A stretch of DNA of 23,805 bases from JANNVZ01 sp031418455 (GCA_031418455.1 JANOXJ010000125.1:1-23805), one strand, 5' to 3'. Numbered from the stretch's first letter, positions 16,397 to 23,762 are shown. Translations and numbers: made by a program. The notes: generated by a model from the letters alone, not told the origin.

Positions 16397-16543
16397 CTTT
16401 TGTGTTGTTTTTCAAACAGTCCTTAACCTAACCTGTTTTGACTTTTAGCAGCCTGTCCGCTGACACTGACTGCTATCTTTTTTGTAAGTTCTCCTAGTTT
16501 TTCAATAGTTCAAAAAATAGTTTTAGCCTTTTCTTTTTTTCAC
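16367..16543 (-). ncRNA. Candidate structured leader RNA or small RNA ahead of the helicase gene
   Basis: From the promoter at 16548-16577 a minus-strand transcript of about 175 nt would run to the terminator-like stem at 16396-16367. It contains a two-part hairpin (AGCAG 16474-16470 with CTGCT 16451-16447; inner TGTC 16465-16462 with GACA 16457-16454 around AGCG) and a second stem AAACAG/CTGTTT (16438-16433 with 16419-16414). CAGTC at 16472-16468 could pair instead with GACTG near 16422-16418, giving alternative folds. There is no good open frame. I could not match it to tmRNA, RNase P RNA, SRP RNA or a known riboswitch; 6S RNA is not excluded. It is inferred from sequence only. Confidence 0.4.
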
Positions 16544-16547
16544 TACC

Positions 16548-16577
16548 CAAAGGTATGTCAGCGGAGCAGTATCCAAA
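16548..16577 (-). promoter_or_regulatory. Bacteroidota-type promoter (TTTG-N18-TACCTTTG)
   Basis: On the minus strand TTTG (16577-16574), an 18-nt spacer and TACCTTTG (16555-16548) match the Bacteroidota vegetative promoter (TTTG at -33, TAnnTTTG at -7) almost perfectly. It is the only place in the window where I found both boxes at about the right spacing. Start of transcription would be near 16541, about 260 nt before the helicase ATG. Confidence 0.58.
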
Positions 16578-16659
16578 AGTTAAGAAGTACAACAAGCCGT
16601 TAAAAGACGTTAAGCATTTTTTTAACAATTAACAATGTTGCTACTTTGCGTTAGCAGAT

Positions 16660-18135
16660 ATGAAGCAACGATACATTCAATACTTAATAGTAGTAAGCAC
16701 ATTGGCCATTATAGGCCTCATCGCTATTCAGGTGTATTGGGTTAACAATACTTTTATGTTGCGACAACAGGATTTTGGAAGTGCGGTTACAACTGTATTA
16801 AACCATGTGTGCGAACAAATGGAGAAGGAGGAGATGATTCGCATATCTGAAGCTACCGCTACTGCACCGGCTATAAGCCTTACAAACGGGGCCGACAGCA
16901 CGCTTATTGTAAACTATAAGGGAAGTAGGGTAGGCGCCAGCAATACTTATACTGACAAGGCACTATTAAAAGGCGATACCCTGCTCGAAGTTCAAAATGA
17001 AATTTTAAATCAATCGGGCATATTGGACGATGTTATGCAGGGTTTGTTTGAATTAGACATTTATAAAGGCATTGCAGACAGAGTGGATACGCGTGTGCTA
17101 GACAGTTTAATAAAGGAAGGTTTGGAAAAGCGCAACATAAAAGCAGAATACGTTTATGGCATTTTCAGCAGGCTTAAAACTCCGGAGTTGTTGCTAAACG
17201 CAGCAGAGCCATACAAAGAGCAATTGGCCAATGAAGGTTACAAAGCACAACTATTTCCAAACGACCCCTATAGCGATACAAATTATCTGCGCATTTTTTT
17301 TCCAGAGCAAAACAGGTACTTGCTAGGTAGTATGTGGAAAATGCTTGTTACCGCAGCTACATTATTGTTGGTTATTATGTTTCTGTTTTCTTATTCAATA
17401 AGAATAATATACAAGCAAAAAAAGCTGAGCGAAATAAAAAGTGATTTCATAAACAATATGACACACGAGCTAAAGACACCCATAGCAACTATAAGCCTGG
17501 CGTGCGAAGCACTTAACGATCCGGATATGCGCACAAGCGAAAAGGCCATGGCCAATTATTTGGCCATGATAAAGGAAGAAAATAAACGACTGGGAATGCT
17601 GGTGGAAAATGTATTGCGCACAAGTGTATTTGAGTCGGGCCAAATGAAAATGAACTGGCAAAAAATTGATTTGCACGAGACAATAAATCAAGTAATAACC
17701 AACATAGAAATACAAGTGCTGCGCAACAAAGGCACCATAAAAAAACATTTGGACGCGGGCAAGCCCATAATAGAAGGCGACCAGTTGCACATAACCAATT
17801 TGATATATAACCTTATAGACAATGCTGTGAAGTATTGCGAAGGAGCGCCTATTATAGAGATATATACCAGAGATGAAATGCAGGGTATTGCACTTCAGTT
17901 TAAAGACAATGGCATAGGCATAAGCAAAGAAAATCAGAAAAAAATATTTGATAAACTATATCGTGTGCCCACCGGCAATGTGCACAACGTAAAAGGATTT
18001 GGCCTGGGACTCAGCTACGTAAAGGGCATTGTGGAGAGGCATGGCGGCACCGTAGAGGTGAGCAGCGAGTCGCGCAAGGGCAGCACATTTACTATTCACT
18101 TACCATATACACAAAATCATGAAAAAGAAAATTAA
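16660..18135 (+). CDS. rprX: RprX-like membrane sensor histidine kinase
   Basis: This 491-residue two-component sensor has transmembrane segments at about 8-28 and 223-248 enclosing a 195-residue periplasmic domain of unknown fold. The cytoplasmic part has a HisKA dimerisation domain with phospho-acceptor His269 in NNMTHELKTPIATISL and a HATPase_c domain with N-box NLIDNAVKY (384-392), G1 DNGIG (416-420) and G2 GFGLGLS (446-452). The QVYWVNNTF...QQDF start of the periplasmic part and the partner sequence resemble RprX of Bacteroides fragilis. It overlaps rprY by 17 bp, so both are translated from one message. The signal sensed cannot be read; in the Bacteroidota RprXY is linked to stress and envelope regulation. 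Confidence 0.9.
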   Translation: MKQRYIQYLIVVSTLAIIGLIAIQVYWVNNTFMLRQQDFGSAVTTVLNHVCEQMEKEEMIRISEATATAPAISLTNGADSTLIVNYKGSRVGASNTYTDKALLKGDTLLEVQNEILNQSGILDDVMQGLFELDIYKGIADRVDTRVLDSLIKEGLEKRNIKAEYVYGIFSRLKTPELLLNAAEPYKEQLANEGYKAQLFPNDPYSDTNYLRIFFPEQNRYLLGSMWKMLVTAATLLLVIMFLFSYSIRIIYKQKKLSEIKSDFINNMTHELKTPIATISLACEALNDPDMRTSEKAMANYLAMIKEENKRLGMLVENVLRTSVFESGQMKMNWQKIDLHETINQVITNIEIQVLRNKGTIKKHLDAGKPIIEGDQLHITNLIYNLIDNAVKYCEGAPIIEIYTRDEMQGIALQFKDNGIGISKENQKKIFDKLYRVPTGNVHNVKGFGLGLSYVKGIVERHGGTVEVSSESRKGSTFTIHLPYTQNHEKEN

Positions 18136-18814
18136 AGTATTGCTTTGCGAAGACGACTCTAATTTGGGAGCTCTCTTAACTGATTACTTAAACATAAAAG
18201 GATACGAAACCGACCTTGCTGTAGATGGCATGGAAGGAGGCAAAATGTTTAAGCGAAATAACTACGACTTCCTTATACTAGATGTGATGATGCCCGTAAA
18301 GGATGGCATAACCCTGGCCAAAGAAATAAGGCAAGAGGACAAGCGCACGCCCATATTATTCCTTACAGCTAAAAGCATGAAGGAAGACACACTGGAAGGC
18401 TTTCAGGCAGGTGCAGATGATTACATGACCAAGCCATTTACCATGGATGAGCTGCTGGCACGCATGAATGCAATATTGCGCAGAAGCAATGCTCTGCCTA
18501 GCGAAGCATCGGAAGAAGGAGAACTAAAAATTGGCAAATACCAGTTTGACTACCAGAAGCAAAAAGTATTGCTGAACGGTGAGGAAACTAAACTTACCAC
18601 TAAAGAAAACGAGTTGCTCTATTTGCTGGTGAAAAACAAAAACGGATTGATGGAAAGAAGTTATGCGCTCAAAACCATATGGGGCGATGACAACTATTTT
18701 AATGGACGCAGCATGGATGTGTACATAGCTAAAATTAGAAAACTACTCAAGGAAGATCCTAGTATAGAAATAATAAATATACACGGCAGAGGCTTCAAGC
18801 TACTTGCTAATTAA
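18119..18814 (+). CDS. rprY: RprY-like OmpR-family response regulator
   Basis: This 231-residue regulator pairs with the overlapping kinase. The receiver domain (1-122) has the acidic pocket Glu11-Asp12-Asp13, phosphorylation site Asp55 in FLILDVMMP, Thr83 and Lys105 (MTKPF). The winged-helix DNA-binding domain (about 130-231) shows LTTKENELLYLL and the recognition-helix region ALKTIWGDDNYFNGRSMDVYIAKIRKLL, ending in IEIINIHGRGFKLLAN. This wording is very close to RprY of Bacteroides and Porphyromonas, so the assignment to that orthologue group is fairly firm. It should bind DNA as a dimer and act as activator or repressor; targets are not identifiable here. No terminator was seen before the convergent amidohydrolase gene. 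Confidence 0.92.
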   Translation: MKKKIKVLLCEDDSNLGALLTDYLNIKGYETDLAVDGMEGGKMFKRNNYDFLILDVMMPVKDGITLAKEIRQEDKRTPILFLTAKSMKEDTLEGFQAGADDYMTKPFTMDELLARMNAILRRSNALPSEASEEGELKIGKYQFDYQKQKVLLNGEETKLTTKENELLYLLVKNKNGLMERSYALKTIWGDDNYFNGRSMDVYIAKIRKLLKEDPSIEIINIHGRGFKLLAN

Positions 18815-18849
18815 TTTCTAAAATCAACACGTAGTTATAATCAGAAAAT

Positions 18850-20169
18850 CTATTTTTTCTTTCTACAATTTTTTGATGGGCGAACCCCGTCAGACTGATC
18901 GTGGCTGCTGCCAAGGTGTATCATGCGACCTTGCATAAAAGCATAGGTAACTGCATTGGTGTTCCTATCCAGTGCATCACCCTTAGAAATAAAAAGTGTA
19001 GCGTCTTTGCCTAGTGTAAGCGAACCGCATTGGTCGTCTATGCCCAATATCTCAGCCGAAGCAAGGCTTAGGGCCTTTACGGCCTCTTCATATGGCAAGC
19101 CATTGGCCACTGCTGCACCTGCAAAAAAGGGCAGGTCGCTTAGGCACCTATATTTTTTACTTCCATCGTTTTGCAAACAAAACTTTACTCCTGCTCTGTG
19201 CAACAGGGCGGGTAGTTTGTATATCTGCAACACATCATCTGTTGCAGCCAATGGCCAGTCTTTTGGGCCTCCCAACATAACGGCTACATTATTTTCAATA
19301 AGCAAATCAGCTACAAGGCGTGCTTCATAACCACCCACTATAATCATTTTCTTAATTTTCATTTCTTGTTTAAAATGAATGGCATCTGTTATGCTCTGTG
19401 CATCATCAGCATGAATGTATAAATTCTGATTGCCCGCCAGCACCTCTCTCATTCCTTCAAAACGCGCATCTATTTTTTCATGATTTTGTATGTTGCAATA
19501 AGCTGCAGCATCATTAAAAAAACTTTTTATTTCACTCAGATCTTTATCATAAGATTTTATTTTTTTCATAATCACCTTACCTCTTTTTAAGCGCCTGCAA
19601 TGCGCGGTGGGCCAGTTTAAGTGCACACCATCATTTGTTTTTACCAAGGCGCCCACCAAGTTGCGTGCATCTAATTGAACAACGGAAGATGTGCCGCTTA
19701 TAACTCCACCATGTGGAGTTATTTGTGCCATTAATATACCATTGTTCCTGGCGGCAGGCATTATTTCCACCTCTGTATTATTGGAGTTAGCTACTCTAAT
19801 GTTTGGGTTAAATTCACCTTTTTTAGCCACCTCTTTCCCACGCTTTAGGGCATCTAATTCCAGCTCACCCAATGTGCAGTTGGTAGCTATTAAACCCGGG
19901 TAAATGTGCATACCGCTGGCATCTATTGTAGTGTCGTATGCATTGGCTGCAAGCCGAATTAAGCGCGAATCTGCCACCATTTGCAGCTTGCCATCTTTTA
20001 TACCTATGGCAGAATATTCTAATACAGTACCATCGCCAAGGTGGGCAATGCCATTCATTATTAAAATGCTTTTGGCATGCACAAGCGCAGTGTTTTGTTG
20101 TGCTGTTATATCATTTGATACTAAACACAACAGGAGCAGAGAGTAGGCGAAAGCGAAATATTTTTTCAT
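18850..20169 (-). CDS. Secreted amidohydrolase-like protein lacking the HxH metal motif
   Basis: This 439-residue exported protein (signal peptide MKKYFAFAYSLLLLCLVSNDITAQ) has the amidohydrolase layout: an N-terminal composite beta domain, IYPGLIATNCTLGELEL where the HxH signature is expected (91-105), a TIM-barrel part, and C-terminal AVKALSLASAEILGIDDQCGSLTLGKDATLFI, the usual closing block. In ordinary members residues after PGLI read DxHxH; here they are ATNCT, so two metal-binding histidines are missing. Other barrel positions (His253 in YIHADD, and Gly-Gly at 279-280 where a His is common) are only partly kept. A branch of the superfamily with PGLIA..T.LGL-type wording exists in Bacteroidota and gammaproteobacteria, often near normal amidohydrolases, but no active partner lies in the window. 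Function unknown. Confidence 0.85.
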   Translation of the reverse strand: MKKYFAFAYSLLLLCLVSNDITAQQNTALVHAKSILIMNGIAHLGDGTVLEYSAIGIKDGKLQMVADSRLIRLAANAYDTTIDASGMHIYPGLIATNCTLGELELDALKRGKEVAKKGEFNPNIRVANSNNTEVEIMPAARNNGILMAQITPHGGVISGTSSVVQLDARNLVGALVKTNDGVHLNWPTAHCRRLKRGKVIMKKIKSYDKDLSEIKSFFNDAAAYCNIQNHEKIDARFEGMREVLAGNQNLYIHADDAQSITDAIHFKQEMKIKKMIIVGGYEARLVADLLIENNVAVMLGGPKDWPLAATDDVLQIYKLPALLHRAGVKFCLQNDGSKKYRCLSDLPFFAGAAVANGLPYEEAVKALSLASAEILGIDDQCGSLTLGKDATLFISKGDALDRNTNAVTYAFMQGRMIHLGSSHDQSDGVRPSKNCRKKK

Positions 20170-20240
20170 AATATTATTTATAGGATATGCTCATGCGTGC
20201 TTTGAAAAGAAGTATTTTTTAAGAGATATTAAAACAAAAG

Positions 20241-20257
20241 GCGTGCCGCATGCACGC
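20241..20257. promoter_or_regulatory. 17-bp inverted repeat abutting the ABC-operon promoter (candidate operator)
   Basis: GCGTGC CGCAT GCACGC is a perfect inverted repeat with a 5-bp centre in otherwise AT-rich DNA. It ends directly at the candidate -7 box TAACTTCG (20258-20265). A third GCGTGC half-site lies at 20195-20200 near the divergent amidohydrolase start. A protein bound here would cover the region between -33 and -7. The regulator is unknown. Confidence 0.45.
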
Positions 20258-20265
20258 TAACTTCG
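20258..20265 (+). promoter_or_regulatory. Candidate -7 box of the ABC/DUF3299 operon
   Basis: TAACTTCG followed by CAC lies 44 bp before the ATG at 20302, matching the spacing of the TAAATTCGCAC box ahead of the aldehyde dehydrogenase gene. It deviates at one base from TAnnTTTG. Confidence 0.33.
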
Positions 20266-20301
20266 CACTGCATTTATTTTCTAAAAGAAATTACTCATAG
20301 C

Positions 20302-20928
20302 ATGTTGCACACCAACAATTTAAAATTTGAATACCCTGACGGACCCTCGTTTGTTTTTCCAAATATACAATGCGGCAAGGGGGAGCACTTGCTCATATTG
20401 GGCGAGAGCGGCAAAGGCAAAACAACACTTCTGCACCTGTTGGCAGGCATGCTGCAGGCACAAGGTGGCGAGGTAAGTATAGCGGGGCAAAACATATCGG
20501 GCATGAAGGATGCAGCGCTAGATCAGTATAGAGGCGAGCACATCGGCATTGTTTTTCAAACTGCACATTTTATGGAAGCCATGGGTGTGGAGGACAATTT
20601 AATAATGCCCCAATACCTCACCAACAAAGCGATACAAAGAGAGAGGGCGCGTGCGCTGCTTACACGTTTCAACTTGTTGCACAAGGCCAAGCAAAAGCCT
20701 AATGCACTTAGCGTGGGCGAGCAGCAAAGAGTAGCCATTGCAAGAGCCGTTATTAATAATCCGTCAGTGATACTAGCCGATGAGCCTACCAGTGCGCTCG
20801 ATGATAAAAATGCTGACGAAGTAATAGCGCTGTTGGAACAACAGGCAAGGGACACAGGCGCATGCCTTGTTATTGTTACACACGACAAAAGATTGAAAGA
20901 TAAATTTAGCAAACAAATAGTACTATGA
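20302..20928 (+). CDS. ABC transporter ATP-binding protein (LolD/MacB-like)
   Basis: This 208-residue ATPase powers the adjoining permease. Walker A is GESGKGKTT (34-42), Q-loop Gln86, signature LSVGEQQR (136-143, a variant of LSGGQ), Walker B VILADE (156-161) and switch His194 in IVTHDKRL. Its short length and sequence style place it in the LolD/FtsE/MacB group, which drives type VII mechanotransmission exporters rather than uptake through a membrane channel. The last four bases (ATGA) overlap the permease start, so translation is coupled. Homologous ATPases sit in the zinc-starvation operon PA4063-PA4066 of Pseudomonas aeruginosa together with a DUF3299 gene, which is the context here. LolD itself is less likely because no LolC/E-LolA genes are present. 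Confidence 0.93.
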   Translation: MLHTNNLKFEYPDGPSFVFPNIQCGKGEHLLILGESGKGKTTLLHLLAGMLQAQGGEVSIAGQNISGMKDAALDQYRGEHIGIVFQTAHFMEAMGVEDNLIMPQYLTNKAIQRERARALLTRFNLLHKAKQKPNALSVGEQQRVAIARAVINNPSVILADEPTSALDDKNADEVIALLEQQARDTGACLVIVTHDKRLKDKFSKQIVL

Positions 20929-22271
20929 ATCTGCTGAAAATAGCTTGGAGCAACATACGTTTTAAACCAATGAATACCTTGTTGAGCATAGTATTGCTCT
21001 CCTTTGGTATTGGCATAATTACACTTATGCTGCTGTTGGAAAAACAACTGGGCGAAAAGTTTAATCGCAACATTAAAGACATTGATTTTGTGCTGGCAGC
21101 AAAGGGCTCACCACTGCAAAGCATTTTAGCCAATGTATATCATGTAGATGTGCCCACGGGCAACATAAAAGTAGCTGATGCTGAACGTATCATAAAAAAC
21201 CCAATGGTGGAGAAAGCCATACCACTGGCCTATGGCGACAATTACGAAAAATGGCGCATAGTGGGCACCAACGCAGATTATCCGGCACATTATGGCTGTG
21301 TTGTAAAGGAAGGTAGAATGTTTGAAGAACCTTTTGAGGCTACCATAGGCGCGCTGGTGGCCAGAGAAACCGGCCTTAAGATAGGCAGCAATTTTGTGAG
21401 TTCGCATGGGTTTGACAATGCTGATGGCGATGCGCACCACCACGAAAAACCTTTTACCGTAGTTGGTATTTTCGAAACATCAGATTGTGTAATAGACAAT
21501 CTAATACTTACTCCTGTAGCAAGTACCTGGCTGGTGCATGAAACGGAAGAAGAAGAAAAACCCTTCGCAAATACAGCACCGGCAGCAGAAACAAAACCAG
21601 AGGAGACTCCGCCCGCAGCACCTGTGCAGCAATACGAAAACAAAGAACTTACAGGCGATGAGGTAATGAAACAAATGGCAGCCGAAGCAAAAATGATAAT
21701 GCCAGGCATGGTAAAAAAGGTTGACAATAATAGAGAAATGACTGCCTACCTTATCATAAAACGGAACAGAGGCGCATTTGGTCTTTTGAGCAATATGACA
21801 AAGGATACTAACATGGAGCTGGCCAACGTGGCAGTTCAAAACAACAGGCTGCTTAACAATTTTGGAATAGGCATGGACACTGTGTTGGCCATTGCTATTC
21901 TTATTAGCATCATATCATTTCTCAGCATTTTCATATCGCTTATCAACTCGCTTAAAGAGAGAAAATACGAACTTGCCCTTATGCGCACTATGGGCGGTAC
22001 ACGCTCCAAAATATTTGCACTAATTCTTCTGGAGGGCCTGGTGCTAGTGGTTTTGGGTTATATTGTGGGTTTGCTGCTAAGTCGCTTGGGCTTAGTGGTG
22101 TTAAGCAGTTTTATTAAAGATAAGTTTCATTATAACATTTCAGATTTGGGTATTACAAAGGCTGACTTAGCTTTGCTCGCGATTACGATTTTTGTTGGCA
22201 TTGTGGCCTCATTATTGCCAGCCATAAAAGCATTAAAAATCGATATTTCAAAAACACTTGCAAATGGTTAA
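20925..22271 (+). CDS. ABC transporter permease, FtsX/MacB type with internal His-rich loop
   Basis: This 448-residue permease has one N-terminal transmembrane helix (about 18-38), a large periplasmic domain (39-315) and three C-terminal helices (about 317-341, 362-392, 415-435), the MacB/LolE fold. The stretch ELALMRTMGGTRSKIF between helices 2 and 3 is the conserved coupling region that contacts the ATPase. The periplasmic domain carries HGFDNADGDAHHHEK (161-175), an acid-His cluster that could hold a metal, and a low-complexity Glu/Pro/Ala linker (206-235). It overlaps the ATPase by 4 bp and the next gene by 8 bp. Substrate is not known; metal-chaperone or lipoprotein handling are the main options. 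Confidence 0.92.
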   Translation: MNLLKIAWSNIRFKPMNTLLSIVLLSFGIGIITLMLLLEKQLGEKFNRNIKDIDFVLAAKGSPLQSILANVYHVDVPTGNIKVADAERIIKNPMVEKAIPLAYGDNYEKWRIVGTNADYPAHYGCVVKEGRMFEEPFEATIGALVARETGLKIGSNFVSSHGFDNADGDAHHHEKPFTVVGIFETSDCVIDNLILTPVASTWLVHETEEEEKPFANTAPAAETKPEETPPAAPVQQYENKELTGDEVMKQMAAEAKMIMPGMVKKVDNNREMTAYLIIKRNRGAFGLLSNMTKDTNMELANVAVQNNRLLNNFGIGMDTVLAIAILISIISFLSIFISLINSLKERKYELALMRTMGGTRSKIFALILLEGLVLVVLGYIVGLLLSRLGLVVLSSFIKDKFHYNISDLGITKADLALLAITIFVGIVASLLPAIKALKIDISKTLANG

Positions 22272-22812
22272 GAAATTTTTATTCCTTCTATCGGGCATCA
22301 TTATCACCATAGCTACCTATGGTTTTATGCAATGCAAGCACTCACCGGAGCAGTCTGTGAAAGCGCAGCTGGGTGTGGACTGGACACCCGGCCGCAACAT
22401 GGCCGTAATACCCCACTACAGCGAGGGTACCATAGCAGAACTAACCTGGCACACACTGCAAGATGTAACGTTTAGCAAAAAGTATGTCCAGGAATTAGAT
22501 GTCTATTTCTGGCAGCCAAAATTTGGCCCAACTGTAAAAGCGATGGAAGGAAAAGACGTGTACATAACGGGGTATGTGATACCGGTAGATTATGACGAGA
22601 ATTTTTATGTGATTTCGCGCTGGCCCTATGCTAACTGCTACTTCTGCGGTGGTGGCGGACCAGAGAGTGTGTGCGACTTGCGCTTCAATACCAAAACTAG
22701 GGCCTACCAAACAGATGAGCGACTCACCTTTAAAGGCAAGCTAAAACTAAACGCCAACGATGTATATCAAATGAATTACATTTTGGAGGGCGCAGCAGAA
22801 TACACGCCTTAA
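22264..22812 (+). CDS. DUF3299-like envelope protein with CxxC motif
   Basis: This 182-residue protein starts with a hydrophobic signal (VKKFLFLLSGIIITIATYGFMQC). Cys24 could be lipidated but the preceding FMQ is a poor lipobox. The mature part follows the DUF3299 plan: TWHTLQDV at the start, a MEGKDVYITGYVIPVDYDENFYVISRW core, then PYANCYFCGGGGPE (Cys125, Cys128) and Cys137. In proteobacterial DUF3299 proteins the same place reads about GACIHVPPPPPN, so the second Cys takes the place of a His; both look like metal ligands. I chose ATG 22264 over TTG 22258 because it overlaps the permease stop by 8 bp and begins MVKK. A zinc-related role is inferred from operon layout and Cys pair. Confidence 0.78.
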   Translation: MVKKFLFLLSGIIITIATYGFMQCKHSPEQSVKAQLGVDWTPGRNMAVIPHYSEGTIAELTWHTLQDVTFSKKYVQELDVYFWQPKFGPTVKAMEGKDVYITGYVIPVDYDENFYVISRWPYANCYFCGGGGPESVCDLRFNTKTRAYQTDERLTFKGKLKLNANDVYQMNYILEGAAEYTP

Positions 22813-22845
22813 TTTTTTGTTTGTCCATAGCGGCATATTGGTTTT

Positions 22846-22870
22846 TTTGATTTACTTTCACGTAATCAAA
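22846..22870 (+). repeat. AT-rich stem-loop between the two DUF3299-like genes
   Basis: TTTGATTTAC and GTAATCAAA pair with a one-base bulge around TTTCAC, followed by TTTTATT. It is too AT-rich for a firm terminator; it could be a weak terminator or a stabilising element within the message. Confidence 0.25.
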
Positions 22871-22897
22871 TTTTATTCTTTAATAACCAAATAGCCC

Positions 22898-23350
22898 ATG
22901 AGAACCCTATTTCTTAAAAGCGGAGCGTTGTTGCTTGTACTATTTGTTTTGTCTTCTTTTGTTCAAAACAAGCCATCCCCGCTTGAGTGGACATTGATTT
23001 ACGACACAAGTTGGCAGCAAAAGTCAGACGAAACCAACAATGCTAATATTTGGGTGCCAACATTTACCAAAAAACTGAAGTCGCTTAGCAATAAAGACGT
23101 AGCAGTAACGGGCTATATCAGTGTAGATGCCAATGGCGACTACATCATTACTCAATTTAAAAGAAATCTAAAAAGTAAAAAGGACTACACTCTGGAACCA
23201 CCAGATTATATGCTGCTGTCTGGCTGGGACAATAGCACCTATTTTGCAGAGTTGAAGAAGTATACAGTTAGCGGAACTTTGGTGCTAAATGAGTATACAG
23301 ATTCAGGCGCAGCTTTTTCGCTCCTCAGCGCGCGGCTGCAAGAAAAATGA
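22898..23350 (+). CDS. Second DUF3299-like exported protein, no Cys pair
   Basis: This 150-residue protein has a signal peptide (MRTLFLKSGALLLVLFVLSSFVQ) and a mature part that aligns by eye with its neighbour: EWTLIYDTSW, VPTFTKKLKSLSNKDVAVTGYISVDANGDYIITQF, then a late strand YTVSGTLVLNE. The region holding CYFC in the neighbour is replaced by KRNLKSKKDYTLEPPDYMLLSGW with no cysteine at all. It therefore looks like a diverged paralogue that has lost the putative metal site, perhaps a structural partner. It begins 85 bp after the previous stop, so it may be in the same operon. I have no named family for it beyond this resemblance. Confidence 0.7.
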   Translation: MRTLFLKSGALLLVLFVLSSFVQNKPSPLEWTLIYDTSWQQKSDETNNANIWVPTFTKKLKSLSNKDVAVTGYISVDANGDYIITQFKRNLKSKKDYTLEPPDYMLLSGWDNSTYFAELKKYTVSGTLVLNEYTDSGAAFSLLSARLQEK

Positions 23351-23562
23351 GCTCTTCTTTGTTGTTAATCTTATTGAGAGGAATGAATACGCGCTTCCGC
23401 GAAATTCCTGATGAGTATGTCTTGCATTGGATTATTGGCGTAGACATAGTGTTGGTTATATTTATTTATTGGCTTACAATTGACGCTAAGCGCAAAGAGC
23501 GCAAAAGACACAAGGAAAGGCAAATGGAGATAGAAGAGTGGAAGCGGAACCGGTCCGACTGA
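23347..23562 (+). CDS. Small single-pass membrane protein, unknown
   Basis: This is a 71-residue frame starting at an ATG that overlaps the previous stop (ATGA). It has one strong hydrophobic segment (VLHWIIGVDIVLVIFIYWLTI, about 25-45, split here by name only) and then a highly charged tail rich in Lys, Arg and Glu (AKRKERKRHKERQMEIEEW) that would form a cytoplasmic helix. The coupling and the typical membrane-anchor pattern make it a probable real gene. A start at Met13 (23383) is an alternative. No motif names a function; a small accessory subunit of the ABC cassette is conceivable. Confidence 0.5.
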   Translation: MSSSLLLILLRGMNTRFREIPDEYVLHWIIGVDIVLVIFIYWLTIDAKRKERKRHKERQMEIEEWKRNRSD

Positions 23563-23731
23563 AGTAGGAGCCACCAAGCAACGAGGGCTGAGCAACCCGC
23601 GAAAAATTTTATTGTTCAAAACACACCCACGGCTCATAATCAGAAAAGTCCAATGTCATAAGTCAACAATCAGCCATTTCCTTATTACTGAATAGTTCGT
23701 TTTGTCATTTCATACATTGAAACTGATGTGC

Positions 23732-23739
23732 TACATTCG
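23732..23739 (+). promoter_or_regulatory. Candidate -7 box of the terminal gene
   Basis: TACATTCG followed by CGG lies 31 bp before the ATG at 23763 and belongs to the same TAnnTTCG variant seen at 3230 and 20258. No -33 box was found. Confidence 0.28.
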
Positions 23740-23762
23740 CGGCCCAGAAAAATAACAACAAC

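Larger units (their letters stand above)
16284..16659. other. Divergent intergenic region carrying the helicase leader and the rprX promoter region
   Basis: These 376 bases hold no protein gene. On the minus strand they carry a full Bacteroidota-type promoter, several hairpins and a terminator-like stem with a six-T tract. On the plus strand the rprX start is preceded by TACTTTGCG at 16642-16650, a one-base-short variant of the -7 box. Confidence 0.6.

Noticed and set aside
16284..16415. 44-residue N-terminal extension of the helicase
   Set aside because: The segment is out of character with DEAD-box N-termini and is encoded by a region holding a terminator-like hairpin; MATTTSTPTF at 16283 matches the family.
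20556..21839. Several long minus-strand frames opposite the ABC ATPase and permease genes
   Set aside because: They overlap clear coding sequence with strong motifs and show low-complexity Cys/Ser/Phe-rich translations typical of antisense shadows.
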